Of a stretch of DNA of 45,462 nucleotides, positions 23,121 to 31,364 are shown piece by piece; position 1 is the first letter of the stretch, and every line of letters begins with the position of its first letter. This stretch comes from Streptomyces sabulosicollis. Lineage in GTDB: Bacteria; Actinomycetota; Actinomycetes; Streptomycetales; Streptomycetaceae. The translations under genes and the position numbers were made by a program. The notes below the pieces were generated by a model, which saw only the letters and a list, made by a program, of their open reading frames with translations, did no database searches and had not been told where the DNA came from. The DNA lies in the NCBI RefSeq assembly GCF_016103465.1, contig NZ_JAEEAP010000020.1, positions 1 through 45,462 on the forward strand, written 5' to 3'.

Positions 23121-25388
23121 TCAGTCGATGCGCTCGAAGGGCTCGGTGCCTTCTTCGTCCGGCGCGACGGTGAACACGACCTTCTCGAACGTCCCGGTGA
23201 ACGCGAATTCCCCGTCATAGCTGGGCGAGGAGGGCGACAGGGTGTCCCGGCCGACATCGAGCCCCTGCCATCCCAGGAAGTGCGGGAGGACCCGGGGGAT
23301 GTCCTCGGTGCCGACCGGCCTTCCCGACACAGAGAGGTGTCCGACGCCCCGCATGTCGCCGGTCTTGACGAATTCGAAGGTCAGCTCCGCCGGACCGGTC
23401 GGGAGTTCTTCCACCGAGGTCACCGTGTACCGGGTGCCCAGGAAGTTGTACTCGTAGACCAGCCGGTTGTCCTTGACGTACAGGACGTATCCGCTGCTGA
23501 TGTTGCCCAGGGACACCAGGACACCCTCGTCCGCCGCGGTGGCCCGGTCGACGTACGCGGTGATGCGGTGTGCGCGGTTCATCACCGGAGGCACCGCGGC
23601 GACGGGCAGATGGGCCATGCCGGGGTAGTAGGTGAAGGTGGTGCGCCTGCGCGGGGAGCCGGGACGCGGGATCTTCGCCCGGTAGGCGAAGCCGTTGTCG
23701 TCCAGCGGCAGCACATCGTACTTCCCCGCTTCCACCCAGAAGCGGGCGATCATCTTCTGCAGCTGCTCGGGGTGGGTCCGCGCCAGGTCGTTGCACTCCG
23801 AGAAGTCGGTGTCGTGGTGGTACAGCTCCCACTGGTCGTCGTCGAACGACGTTCCACGCTGGTGGAAGGCGACGGCCTTCCAGCCGTCGTGCCAGATCGC
23901 GCGGTGTCCGAACATCTCGAAGTACTGGGCTTCCTTGCGCGTGGGCGCGGTCGGCGAGCCGAAGGTGTACGCCATGCTGACACCGTGGACCGGCAGTTGC
24001 GGAACGCCGTTGTACACCTCGGGAGCCTGCACACCGAGCACCTCGAAGAGGGTCGGGACGATGTCGTTGACGTGGTGGAACTGCTGCCTGACCTCGCCGG
24101 TGCGCGGCAGTCCCCGGGGCCACCGCACGATGAGCGGGCAGCGCACACCGCCTTCGTGGGTGTTCTGCTTGTAGCGCTTGAACGGTGTGTTGCCCGCCTG
24201 CGCCCAGCCCCAGGGGTAGTTGGCGTGCGCGCGCGTGGTGCCGATGTCATCGATCCGCGCGACCATCTCCCCGAGGTCCTCGGCGATGCCGTTCTGGAAC
24301 GCGGTGGGGTTGAGCGAGCCCTTCTGCCCGCCTTCCTGGCTGGCCCCGTTGTCCGAGAGCAGGATGGTGATGGTGTTCTCCATCTGGCCTATCCGCTCCA
24401 GGAACTCCATGAGCCGGCCGATGTGGTGGTCGGTGTGGTCCAGCATCGCCGCGTATGCCTCCTGGAGGCGTACGGACAGCTTCCGCTCGTCGTCCGACAG
24501 CTCGTCGAAGGGAACGACCCCGGGGTTGCGCGGCGCCAGTTCGGTACCGGGTGGCAGGATGCCCCGTTCGATCTGGCGGGCGTGGCGAGTGGCGCGCTCG
24601 GCGTCCCAGCCGTGGTCGAACCGGCCGCGGTACTTCTCCAGGTATTCCTGGGGAGCCTGGTGCGGGGCGTGGGCCGCGCCGAATGCCAGGTAGAGGAAGA
24701 AGGGCTTCTCCGGGGTGACCGATGTCTGGTCGCGGACGAATTCGATCGCCCGGTCGACCAGGTCCTCACTGAGGTGGTAGCCCTCTTCCGGGGTCTTCGG
24801 CGGGTCCACGGCGTGGTTGTCGTAGAACAGCTCCGGATGGAAGCTGTCGGTCTCGGCTTCCAGGAATCCGTAGTAGCGCTCGAACCCGCGCGACAGCGGC
24901 CACTGGGTGTACGGCCCGGACGGGGTGGTCTGCTCCATCGGCGCCAGATGCCACTTGCCCACGGCCATGGTGTTGAAGCCGTTGTCGCGCAGCACCTCGG
25001 GCAGGGTCGCGGCGGCCGTGGTGATCCGGCCCCGGCCGCTGGGGAAGCCGGTGTCGAAGTTGGACAGCATGCGCATGCCGACGGAGTGGTGGTTCCGGCC
25101 GGTCAGCAGGGAGGCACGGGTCGGCGAACACAGCGTGGTGGTGTGGAAGTTCGCGTAGCGGAGGCCGCCGGTGGCGAGGGCGTCCATGGCCGGGGTGTCG
25201 ATGTCCGAGCCGAAGCAGCCGAGATCGGAGAAGCCGACATCGTCCAGCACGATCACCACGACGTTGGGTGTGTCCTCGGGAAGCGTCCGCTGCTCGGGCC
25301 ACCAGGGGGTCGACTCCTCGTAGGTGGTGCCGATCCTGCCTTGGAAAGTGCCGCTGACGGACGGCGCATGAGGAGAGGCGTTGGTCAT
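23121..25388 (-). CDS. type I sulfatase (arylsulfatase family), Cys type
   Basis: A 755-residue sulfatase that hydrolyses a sulfate ester. The signature CSPTR occupies 87-91; Cys87 would be converted to formylglycine, and LLTGR follows. The metal aspartates are in VLDDVG (Asp49, Asp50) and LLSDNGA. AVGKWHL is the second family motif. The length and the C-terminal beta-rich extension (from about 560) resemble the large mycobacterial AtsA/AtsD group rather than the shorter Pseudomonas arylsulfatase of about 536 residues. There is no signal peptide, so desulfation is cytosolic and needs uptake first, which fits the importer genes. AGGAG lies eight bases before the ATG. A FadR-like operator lies 49 bases upstream. 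The modifying enzyme is encoded next upstream. Confidence 0.93.
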   Translation of the reverse strand: MTNASPHAPSVSGTFQGRIGTTYEESTPWWPEQRTLPEDTPNVVVIVLDDVGFSDLGCFGSDIDTPAMDALATGGLRYANFHTTTLCSPTRASLLTGRNHHSVGMRMLSNFDTGFPSGRGRITTAAATLPEVLRDNGFNTMAVGKWHLAPMEQTTPSGPYTQWPLSRGFERYYGFLEAETDSFHPELFYDNHAVDPPKTPEEGYHLSEDLVDRAIEFVRDQTSVTPEKPFFLYLAFGAAHAPHQAPQEYLEKYRGRFDHGWDAERATRHARQIERGILPPGTELAPRNPGVVPFDELSDDERKLSVRLQEAYAAMLDHTDHHIGRLMEFLERIGQMENTITILLSDNGASQEGGQKGSLNPTAFQNGIAEDLGEMVARIDDIGTTRAHANYPWGWAQAGNTPFKRYKQNTHEGGVRCPLIVRWPRGLPRTGEVRQQFHHVNDIVPTLFEVLGVQAPEVYNGVPQLPVHGVSMAYTFGSPTAPTRKEAQYFEMFGHRAIWHDGWKAVAFHQRGTSFDDDQWELYHHDTDFSECNDLARTHPEQLQKMIARFWVEAGKYDVLPLDDNGFAYRAKIPRPGSPRRRTTFTYYPGMAHLPVAAVPPVMNRAHRITAYVDRATAADEGVLVSLGNISSGYVLYVKDNRLVYEYNFLGTRYTVTSVEELPTGPAELTFEFVKTGDMRGVGHLSVSGRPVGTEDIPRVLPHFLGWQGLDVGRDTLSPSSPSYDGEFAFTGTFEKVVFTVAPDEEGTEPFERID

Positions 25389-25436
25389 CCAGGACGCTCC
25401 TTGGCGTGGACGTTTCGATCCGAGGATGCTCCAGTT

Positions 25437-25453
25437 AACTGGTCTTACCAGTA
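25437..25453. promoter_or_regulatory. FadR-like operator ahead of sulfatase
   Basis: The 17-mer AACTGGTC, T, TACCAGTA matches the 5928 site at 14 of 16 arm positions. It lies in the 113-bp gap between the formylglycine-generating enzyme stop and the sulfatase start. A TTGACA hexamer on the minus strand at 25491-25486 is a possible -35, which would place the operator near the transcription start. The sulfatase can thus be controlled separately from the upstream gene. Confidence 0.7.
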
Positions 25454-25501
25454 GGCGGTGTAAGTCTCACCCGCTCTCGTGGTGGTGTCAACCAAAAACG
25501 G

Positions 25502-26482
25502 TCAGCGGGCCGGAGGCAGATCCGCCGCGCAGCGGAACCCCATGTGACCGGTGCTGCTGTCCGGTGTGTTGGACGTGCGCGCGGCGACGCGGTAGCGATT
25601 GCAGTACGACGCGTGGCACAGATAGGAGCCGCCGCGGATCACCTTCGCCTCCCCGGTGGGAGGCCCGGCCGGGTCCCGGCGGGTCTCCGGGCGGTCGGCC
25701 ACGTGCCAAGTGGTGCTCCACCAGTCGGAGCACCATTCCCACACATTGCCCGAGGTGTTGTACAGGCCGAAGTTGTTGGCTCGGTAGGTCTTGACCGGCG
25801 CGGTTCCCAGATACCCGTCCTCACCGGAGTTGACCTGCGGGAACCGCCCCTGCCAAATGTTGCAGCGGTGCTGCCCCCGGGGCAGGAGCTCATCCCCCCA
25901 GGGGTAACGGGAGCGCTCCAGACCGCCACGCGCCGCCATCTCCCACTCCGCCTCCGTGGGCAGCCGCTTGCCGGCCCACGCCGCGTAGGCGGAGGCGTCG
26001 CGCCAGGAGACGTGGACGACGGGGTGGTTCGACAGATCGGTCCAGGACGACCCCGGCCCGTAGGGGGCCCGCCAGCACGCCCCGTCCACCGCGAGCCACC
26101 AGGGCGCCTCCGCCACCGTGCCGTCGCGCACCATGCGCCGGGCGTCGGGGTGGACGAGTGCGTAGAACACGAAGGACCAGCCGTAGCGCTCGGCGTCGGT
26201 GCGATAACCGCTGCTGCGCACGAACGCCGCGAACTGCCGGTTGGTGACGGCGGTCGCGTCGATGAGGAACGGTGACAGCCGCACCTCCCGCACCGGGCCC
26301 TCACCGTCCTCGGGAAACGCGTCGGCGTCGTCGCCCCCCATCCGGAACGTCCCCCCGGGGATGCGCTGCATGGCGCGCAGTCCCTGCGCCCGGTCCCGCT
26401 CCGGGGCCCGGACCCGCACGGCGGACTCTTCGGGAATCTCCTCGCCGCCCCCGGAGGCGGGGGCACAACATGCGCCTGACAT
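25502..26482 (-). CDS. formylglycine-generating enzyme (sulfatase maturation)
   Basis: A 326-residue FGE/SUMF1-type enzyme that oxidises the active-site cysteine of type I sulfatases to formylglycine, using copper and oxygen. The C-terminal motif GGSYLCHASYCNRYRVAAR carries Cys289 and Cys294, equivalent to Cys272 and Cys277 of the Streptomyces coelicolor enzyme. Other family motifs are RIPGGTFRMGG, PVVHVSWRDASAYAAWAGKR, LPTEAEWEMAARGG and GNVWEWCSDWW. Its partner, with CSPTR at the active site, is the next gene downstream on the same strand. No signal peptide is present, which matches a cytosolic sulfatase. Generic PvdO/EgtB-like functions are excluded by the paired cysteines. Confidence 0.95.
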   Translation of the reverse strand: MSGACCAPASGGGEEIPEESAVRVRAPERDRAQGLRAMQRIPGGTFRMGGDDADAFPEDGEGPVREVRLSPFLIDATAVTNRQFAAFVRSSGYRTDAERYGWSFVFYALVHPDARRMVRDGTVAEAPWWLAVDGACWRAPYGPGSSWTDLSNHPVVHVSWRDASAYAAWAGKRLPTEAEWEMAARGGLERSRYPWGDELLPRGQHRCNIWQGRFPQVNSGEDGYLGTAPVKTYRANNFGLYNTSGNVWEWCSDWWSTTWHVADRPETRRDPAGPPTGEAKVIRGGSYLCHASYCNRYRVAARTSNTPDSSTGHMGFRCAADLPPAR

Positions 26483-26611
26483 CGCTCCTCCGACCGCGGG
26501 CCCCTGCTCCTCGCCCGCCTGACCACATATTTTCCGTCAGCACGAGCGTACGGCCCGCCGCGCACGCCCCGACCGGCGACCGGGGCGGCGCCCCCCCGGG
26601 GGCCGCGCGGC

Positions 26612-26617
26612 TACGAT
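26612..26617 (+). promoter_or_regulatory. -10 element for a leaderless transcript
   Basis: TACGAT ends six bases before the ATG at 26624 and no ribosome site precedes that ATG. This spacing is the pattern of leaderless mRNAs, which are common in actinomycetes. Confidence 0.45.
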
Positions 26618-26623
26618 CTGCGG

Positions 26624-26998
26624 ATGGCTCGTAACGGCAGAAAGGCCGCGCGCACCCTGAGGTTGGGCTTGTACGCGGACGAGCAGGGGCTGGCATGGGT
26701 CGGGGAGCTCGTCCACGCGGCCGTGGGTGCGCGGAGCGCCCGGATCGTCAGGGAGACCGTCGTGCGCACTTTTCCCGGCAGCGAGTTGTCGACCGCCGAC
26801 GTGTACGACCTGCTGGCGGAGCAGTGGGCCGTGGAACACCCGGGTCGGAGCAGTGGCGCGCGGGAACCGGTGGAGCTGCGCGTCCACGTGGTCTGTTCCC
26901 TGCGGACATGGCGGACGATCCGCAAGGCGGTGATCAGGGCTTTGTGCCCGGAGGGCACGGCGCCGCACGCCTGCCGGGTTCCGTGGATGGCCGCCTGA
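26624..26998 (+). CDS. hypothetical protein, 124 aa
   Basis: I do not recognise this protein. It is soluble and has a basic start (MARNGRKAARTLRLGLYADE). A mid-region follows with a helix-strand pattern (GLAWVGELVHAAVG, ARIVRETVVRTFPG, TADVYDLLAEQWA), then a basic strand VELRVHVVCSLRTWRTI, and CPEGTAPHACRVPW at the end. Two cysteines near the C-terminus are separated by eight residues. Codon use has strong third-position GC, so it is likely a real gene. It is divergent from the formylglycine-generating enzyme gene and appears to be leaderless. Nothing ties it to the island. Confidence 0.6.
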   Translation: MARNGRKAARTLRLGLYADEQGLAWVGELVHAAVGARSARIVRETVVRTFPGSELSTADVYDLLAEQWAVEHPGRSSGAREPVELRVHVVCSLRTWRTIRKAVIRALCPEGTAPHACRVPWMAA

Positions 26999-27040
26999 GC
27001 TGAGGGGGCACCACCCCCTCCCCGTTCCTTCCAACCTCCG

Positions 27041-27088
27041 TTGACAAAGCGGAACGTTGCTCCGTATCGTAATCGGAACAACGCTCCG
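27041..27088 (+). promoter_or_regulatory. promoter with two inverted TetR-like operators
   Basis: TTGACA (27041-27046) and TATCGT (27065-27070) are 18 bases apart. Within the spacer, 27049-27064 reads GCGGAACGTTGCTCCG. A second copy in the opposite orientation at 27074-27088 reads CGGAACAACGCTCCG. Each is a quasi-palindrome of the form CGGARC-N3-GYTCCG, typical of TetR-family operators. Both sites block RNA polymerase if occupied. They precede the alpha/beta hydrolase gene; no intact TetR gene is nearby. Confidence 0.75.
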
Positions 27089-27186
27089 CTTCTGGCGCTG
27101 CCCGAAGGCCGGACGCTCTGACCGCCTCACCCGCCCCCGTCGAACGAGACCGGCGGCAGAGGTCATCGAAGGGACATCCGCACATC

Positions 27187-28146
27187 ATGAGTGACTCGAC
27201 GTACGCAGCCGACACCTTCGGCTCGCCCGCCCCCGTCCTCTCGGTCAGCCCGGTGGTGCTGCCGGCTCCCGGCCGAGCCGTGGACCTGGAAGTGCGCGTC
27301 TCCGCACCCATGGCCGGGGGCGGCCTCCCGGTCATCCTCCTCTCGCACGGCCAGGGCTACTCCAACCACCTCTCCTCGCTGAACGGATACGCCCCCCTCG
27401 CCAACTTCTGGGCCGCGCACGGCTTCGTCGTCATCCAGCCCACCCATCTGAGCTCGCGGACGCTGAACCTGGACCCCGGTACCCCCGGCGCGCCCCTGTT
27501 CTGGCGCTCGCGGGCCGAGGACATGATGCGCGTCCTCGACCAGCTCGATGTGATCGAGGCCGCCGTTCCGCGACTCCTCGGACGCCTTGACCGGAGCAAG
27601 GTGGCCGTGGCCGGGCACTCGATGGGCGGACACACCGCGAGCCTGCTGCTGGGCGCCCGGCTCACCGATCCGGAGGACGGCACGGAAGTGCGCCTGGCCG
27701 AGCCCCGGATCAAGGCGGGTGTACTGCTCGCCGCGCCCGGCCGGGGCGGTGATGCCCTCACCGAGTCCACGGCCGGGAACTTTCCCTTCTTCCTGACCAC
27801 GGACTTCTCCACGATGACGACGCCCGCGCTGGTGGTCGCCGGCGACAAGGACGCCTCTCCCCACCTGACGGTCCGGGGACCGGAATGGCACACCGATCCG
27901 TACGTCCTCTCCCCCGGCCCCAAGTCCCTGCTCACCCTGTTCGGCGCGGAGCACGGACTCGGCGGGGTCTCCGGCTATGACGTCGCCGAGACCACGGACG
28001 AGAGCCCCGAGCGCGTGTCCGCGGTCCAGCGGCTCACCTGGGCCTACCTCCGCACGCGGCTCAACCCCGGGGATCCCGCGTGGCAGGCGGCCCGCGACGC
28101 GCTGGCGGCCGGCCCCAGCCCGCTCGGACGGATCGAATCGAAGTAG
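27187..28146 (+). CDS. alpha/beta hydrolase, chlorophyllase/PET-hydrolase-like fold
   Basis: A 319-residue serine hydrolase. The oxyanion-hole segment is VILLSHGQGYSNHLSSL and the nucleophile elbow is VAVAGHSMGGHTASLLLG, with Ser in GHSMG. A candidate acid lies in VVAGDKDASPH and the catalytic histidine in FGAEHGLGG. The layout resembles the chlorophyllase-like/dienelactone-hydrolase group that cleaves esters. No signal peptide is apparent, so it is cytosolic. It is transcribed alone from the repressible promoter at 27041. Such inducible cytosolic hydrolases often detoxify small esters or antibiotics; this is inference. The substrate is unknown. Confidence 0.85.
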   Translation: MSDSTYAADTFGSPAPVLSVSPVVLPAPGRAVDLEVRVSAPMAGGGLPVILLSHGQGYSNHLSSLNGYAPLANFWAAHGFVVIQPTHLSSRTLNLDPGTPGAPLFWRSRAEDMMRVLDQLDVIEAAVPRLLGRLDRSKVAVAGHSMGGHTASLLLGARLTDPEDGTEVRLAEPRIKAGVLLAAPGRGGDALTESTAGNFPFFLTTDFSTMTTPALVVAGDKDASPHLTVRGPEWHTDPYVLSPGPKSLLTLFGAEHGLGGVSGYDVAETTDESPERVSAVQRLTWAYLRTRLNPGDPAWQAARDALAAGPSPLGRIESK

Positions 28147-28506
28147 GCCGGGGGCCCTGCGTCAGCCACGGCGCCGCCGCGGCTGAGTCGCCGATGCCGA
28201 TCGTGTGCGGAATCGTCGGGATCCTGCGGTCGGTGGGGTGTCCGGGCTGTGCGCTCATCTCCGAGTTCCCGCCTCCCGCATCGGGTGTGACGGTCGGCGG
28301 CCCCCGGCCGGGACGCCTTCGCTCTTCGCTCGGGCATTCTCGCGCAGGACGCGTGCTTCATGGCGCGCAGCGGGAGATCAGGGTAGCCGGTGACCGCCCG
28401 CCCCGGTGGTGGGTCACCGCGGCGGTACGCGCCCCGCGGCGGCATCGACGACGGGCCCTTCACCGCACAGGCCGGTCGCGGAAGTGGCACCAGCGGCGCG
28501 CGCGGG
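28147..28506. other. gene-free stretch with one hairpin
   Basis: No convincing gene is seen in these 360 bases between convergent genes. A dyad, CGGTGACC at 28388-28395 with GGTCACCG at 28412-28419 (8-bp stem, 16-base loop), may act as a terminator for the NmrA-like gene on the minus strand. Short open frames here lack a ribosome site and recognisable motifs. Confidence 0.4.
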
Positions 28507-29235
28507 TCAGGAGAGCCAGTCGGCGTAGCGGGTGGGGGCGAGGTCGGCACCCGGGTCCGTGAGAACGTCGCCCTTGACGCCGCCGAACATGCCGGCGGCG
28601 GGGTCGGTGACGACGACGCGGTTGTCTCCCTTGCAGGAGAGGGTGATCCGGCCCAGCTCGTCCAGGGGGAAGATCTCGGGGCCCGCGATGTTGCGGATGC
28701 CGCGCAGCGGGGGGCCCTGGGCCACATCCGCCACCGCGGCGGCCACGTCCTTGGCGGCGATCGGCTGGATCGGCGTGGCGGGCAGCCGGACGCTCTCGCT
28801 GTCGGCACTCGAGGCCAGGACCGCGTCGATGAACTCCATGAACTGCGTCGCCCGGACGATCGAGTACGGGATCGGCCCGGCCGCGAGGATGTCCTCCTGG
28901 AGCAGCTTGGCACGGTAGTAGACCAGCTCCGGCACTTGGTCCACGCCGACGATCGAGAGGATGACGAAGTGCCGGACGCCGCCCTTCCGGGCCGCGGCCA
29001 GCAGGTTGTCCATCGAGGTCCGGAAGAAGGCCGTGGAGGCTTCGTCGAAGGTCGGGGAGTTCGTCAGGTTGACGAGGACGTCCGCTCCCGCGGCGGCCTC
29101 CTCCAGCCCCTGGCCGCTGATGACGTCGACTCCCGTGGAGTGCGAGTGCGGCACCGCCTCGTGCCCGGCGGCGTCCAGAATGCTGACGACCTGCGACCCG
29201 ATCAGGCCGGTGCCGCCGATGACCGCGAACTTCAT
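28507..29235 (-). CDS. NmrA-like NAD(P)-binding protein
   Basis: A 242-residue atypical SDR. MKFAVIGGTGLIGSQVV gives the Rossmann motif GGTGLIG at the very start, followed by LLAAARKGGVRHFVILSIVG and the pattern YYRAKLLQEDILAA in place of the classical active-site tyrosine motif. SIVRATQFMEFID and IQPIAAKDVAAAVADVA are typical of NmrA/NAD(P)H:quinone oxidoreductase 2 (QOR2)-like proteins annotated as NAD(P)H-binding or SDR family. It may act as a redox sensor or reductase. ATG 29235 puts the Rossmann strand at residue 3, as usual for the family. It is alone on the minus strand, with an inverted repeat just upstream. Confidence 0.85.
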   Translation of the reverse strand: MKFAVIGGTGLIGSQVVSILDAAGHEAVPHSHSTGVDVISGQGLEEAAAGADVLVNLTNSPTFDEASTAFFRTSMDNLLAAARKGGVRHFVILSIVGVDQVPELVYYRAKLLQEDILAAGPIPYSIVRATQFMEFIDAVLASSADSESVRLPATPIQPIAAKDVAAAVADVAQGPPLRGIRNIAGPEIFPLDELGRITLSCKGDNRVVVTDPAAGMFGGVKGDVLTDPGADLAPTRYADWLS

Positions 29236-29254
29236 GACATGCCCTTCGTCGAGG

Positions 29255-29291
29255 TATGCCCGTAACGAGACGTATAACCCCATACGGGCAT
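29255..29291. promoter_or_regulatory. inverted repeat upstream of NmrA-like gene
   Basis: TATGCCCGTA (29255-29264) and TACGGGCAT (29283-29291) form a nine-base dyad with an 18-base centre, about 20 bases before the NmrA-like start. On the minus strand the centre contains TTATAC, a possible -10. The arrangement fits an operator for a redox- or ligand-sensing repressor, which is not encoded nearby. Confidence 0.45.
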
Positions 29292-29450
29292 TACATGCAC
29301 CGAGCGGTGACACGTTCTCCCAACAAAGATCGACGAGCGGCGGCGGGAGCCCTGTGCACACGGTAGAGGTGGCGCCGCGGGGCCGCCCCGGTCCGGGTTG
29401 GCCGGGCGGCGCACGCACACCCGCATGCCGACGCGCACGGGAGGGGCATC

Positions 29451-31124
29451 ATGGCCAGGAGCACCGTGCGGACCCCTGCCACTCCGGACGCCCTGATGGA
29501 TCCGCTCCTCAACCGTGGGGTGTCGTTCACCCGGCCGGAGCGGGACGAGCTGGGCCTGACCGGACGTCTGCCGTCCGGGGTGCTGACGCTGGAGCAGCAG
29601 GCGCTCCGCGCCCACCAGCAGGTGCGGGCCCAGGACAGCGATCTGGCGAAGAACGTGTATCTAGAGCAGTTGCACGACCGCAACGAAACCCTCTACTTCA
29701 AGGTGCTCACCGACCACCTCGTGGAGCTGTTGCCGATCGTGTGCGACCCCACGGTCGGCGAGGCGATCGAGAAGTACTCCCATGAGTACCGCCGCCCCCG
29801 GGGCGTCTTCCTCTCCATCGACGACGCGGAGGGCATGGAGAAGGCTTTCGCCACGCTCCGGCTCGGGCCCGAGGACGTGGACCTGATCGTGTGCACCGAC
29901 GCGGAGGAGATCCTGGGCATCGGCGACTGGGGCGTGGGCGGGATCCAGATCTCGGTCGGCAAGCTGGCGGTCTACACCGCGGCGGCCGGGATCGATCCGC
30001 GCCGTGTCATCGCCGTGTCACTGGACGTGGGCACGGACCGTGAGTCGCTGCTCGAGGACCCGCTGTACCTGGGCAACCGGCACCCCAGGGTCCGCGGCGC
30101 CGAGTACGACGCCTTCATCGAACGGTATCTGCGGACGGCCTCGTCGATGTTCCCGGGCGCGCTGCTGCACTTCGAGGACTTCGGCCCGAGCAACGCCCGG
30201 CGGATCCTGGAGACGTACGGCCGCGGCTACCGGATCTTCAACGACGATATGCAGGGCACCGGTGCGATCACCCTGGCCGCGGCCCTGTCCGCGGTCGAGG
30301 CCGGCGGGGTGCCGATGCGCGAGCAGAAGCTCGTGGTCTTCGGCGCGGGCACCGCCGGGGTGGGCATCGCCGACCAACTCCGTGACGCCATGATCCGCGA
30401 CGGCGCCGGCCCCGAGCAGGCCACCGCGCGGATCTGGCTGATCGACAAGCAGGGCCTGCTCATCCGCGACATGACCGACCTGCGTGACTTCCAGCAGCCC
30501 TACGCGCGCGACCGGTCGGAGGTCGCCGGCTGGACGGCCGACGGCGGCGCGATCTCCCTGCTGGAGACCGTGCGCCGGGTCGGGCCGACGATCCTGCTCG
30601 GCACCTCCACCGTGCACGGGGCGTTCACCCGCGAGGTGATCGAGACCATGGCGGCGGGCACCGAGCGCCCGATCGTCTTCCCGCTCTCCAACCCGACCTC
30701 GCGCATCGAGGCCATGCCGGACGACATCATCGCCTGGTCGAACGGCAAGGCCCTGATAGCGACCGGCATCCCCGTCCCACCCGTGGAGCACGAGGGGGTG
30801 ACCCACCGGATCGCGCAGGCCAACAACGCGCTGCTGTACCCCGGGCTGGGCCTGGGCACGATCGTCTCCGGAGCGTCGAGGGTGACCGCGGACATGCTGC
30901 TGGCGGCCGCTCGAGCGGTGGCCGGTCAGGTCGACCTCGGGCAACCCGGCGCTTCCCTGCTGCCGCCGGTGGAGAACCTGCGGGAGTCCTCGGCGGCCAC
31001 CGCGACGGCGGTGGTCGAGGCGGCGGTCGGCGAGGGCGTCGCCACCGGCGAGCCGGGCGATCCCGCCCGGGCCGTCCGCCGGGCCATGTGGGAGCCCGTC
31101 TACGGCGACGGAGCGGCGTCATGA
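29451..31124 (+). CDS. malic enzyme, NAD type
   Basis: A 557-residue malic enzyme that oxidatively decarboxylates malate to pyruvate in the cytosol. The family blocks are in order: LLNRGVSFTRPERDELGLTG, IEKYSHEYRRPRGVFLSI, IQISVGKLAVYTAAAGI, SLDVGTDRESLLEDPLYLG, HFEDFGPSNARRILETY followed by FNDDMQGTGAI, and the cofactor motif VVFGAGTAGVGIADQL. NPTSRIEAMPDDI and NALLYPGLGLGTI complete the second domain. The length of more than 550 residues fits the MaeA/eukaryotic-like NAD-dependent class, not the short 400-residue type. GGGAGGGG precedes the ATG. It is a single gene; no regulator is seen. Confidence 0.95.
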   Translation: MARSTVRTPATPDALMDPLLNRGVSFTRPERDELGLTGRLPSGVLTLEQQALRAHQQVRAQDSDLAKNVYLEQLHDRNETLYFKVLTDHLVELLPIVCDPTVGEAIEKYSHEYRRPRGVFLSIDDAEGMEKAFATLRLGPEDVDLIVCTDAEEILGIGDWGVGGIQISVGKLAVYTAAAGIDPRRVIAVSLDVGTDRESLLEDPLYLGNRHPRVRGAEYDAFIERYLRTASSMFPGALLHFEDFGPSNARRILETYGRGYRIFNDDMQGTGAITLAAALSAVEAGGVPMREQKLVVFGAGTAGVGIADQLRDAMIRDGAGPEQATARIWLIDKQGLLIRDMTDLRDFQQPYARDRSEVAGWTADGGAISLLETVRRVGPTILLGTSTVHGAFTREVIETMAAGTERPIVFPLSNPTSRIEAMPDDIIAWSNGKALIATGIPVPPVEHEGVTHRIAQANNALLYPGLGLGTIVSGASRVTADMLLAAARAVAGQVDLGQPGASLLPPVENLRESSAATATAVVEAAVGEGVATGEPGDPARAVRRAMWEPVYGDGAAS

Positions 31125-31364
31125 CCGCGCGGCACCCCGCACCGGCGGGGGCGGCGGCGCCCCGGAGATCCTCGACCCGCCCATCGGTCCGCACGCGGCC
31201 GGGCCGGGCGGCTGGCGGCCCGGAAGGCCGGTCTGATCCAGCGGGTGGCCGACGGGATCATCGCCGGGTCCGGCTACGCCCGTCAACTGGACCAGGCCGC
31301 GGACCGGGTCACCGCCGTGGTCGGACCGGCGGAGCGGCGGGGGTGAACGGCGCGCCACGGCACC
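31125..31364 (+). other. short degraded coding remnants after malic enzyme
   Basis: An ATG overlaps the malic enzyme stop, but its frame soon becomes arginine/proline-rich and unlike a protein. Pieces in two other frames look more protein-like: EILDPPIGPHAAGPG near 31165-31210, and KAGLIQRVADGIIAGSGY through QAADRVTAVVG up to a TGA at 31344-31346. This suggests a small gene broken by frameshifts. I cannot name the family. Confidence 0.3.

Noticed and set aside
22866-25454. Plus-strand open frame of over 800 codons across the sulfatase
   Set aside because: The opposite strand encodes a full sulfatase with its catalytic motif; the antisense frame has no recognisable domain.
28147-28506. Short minus-strand open frames between the hydrolase and NmrA-like genes
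   Set aside because: Composition is arginine/proline-rich and no start or family motif is convincing.
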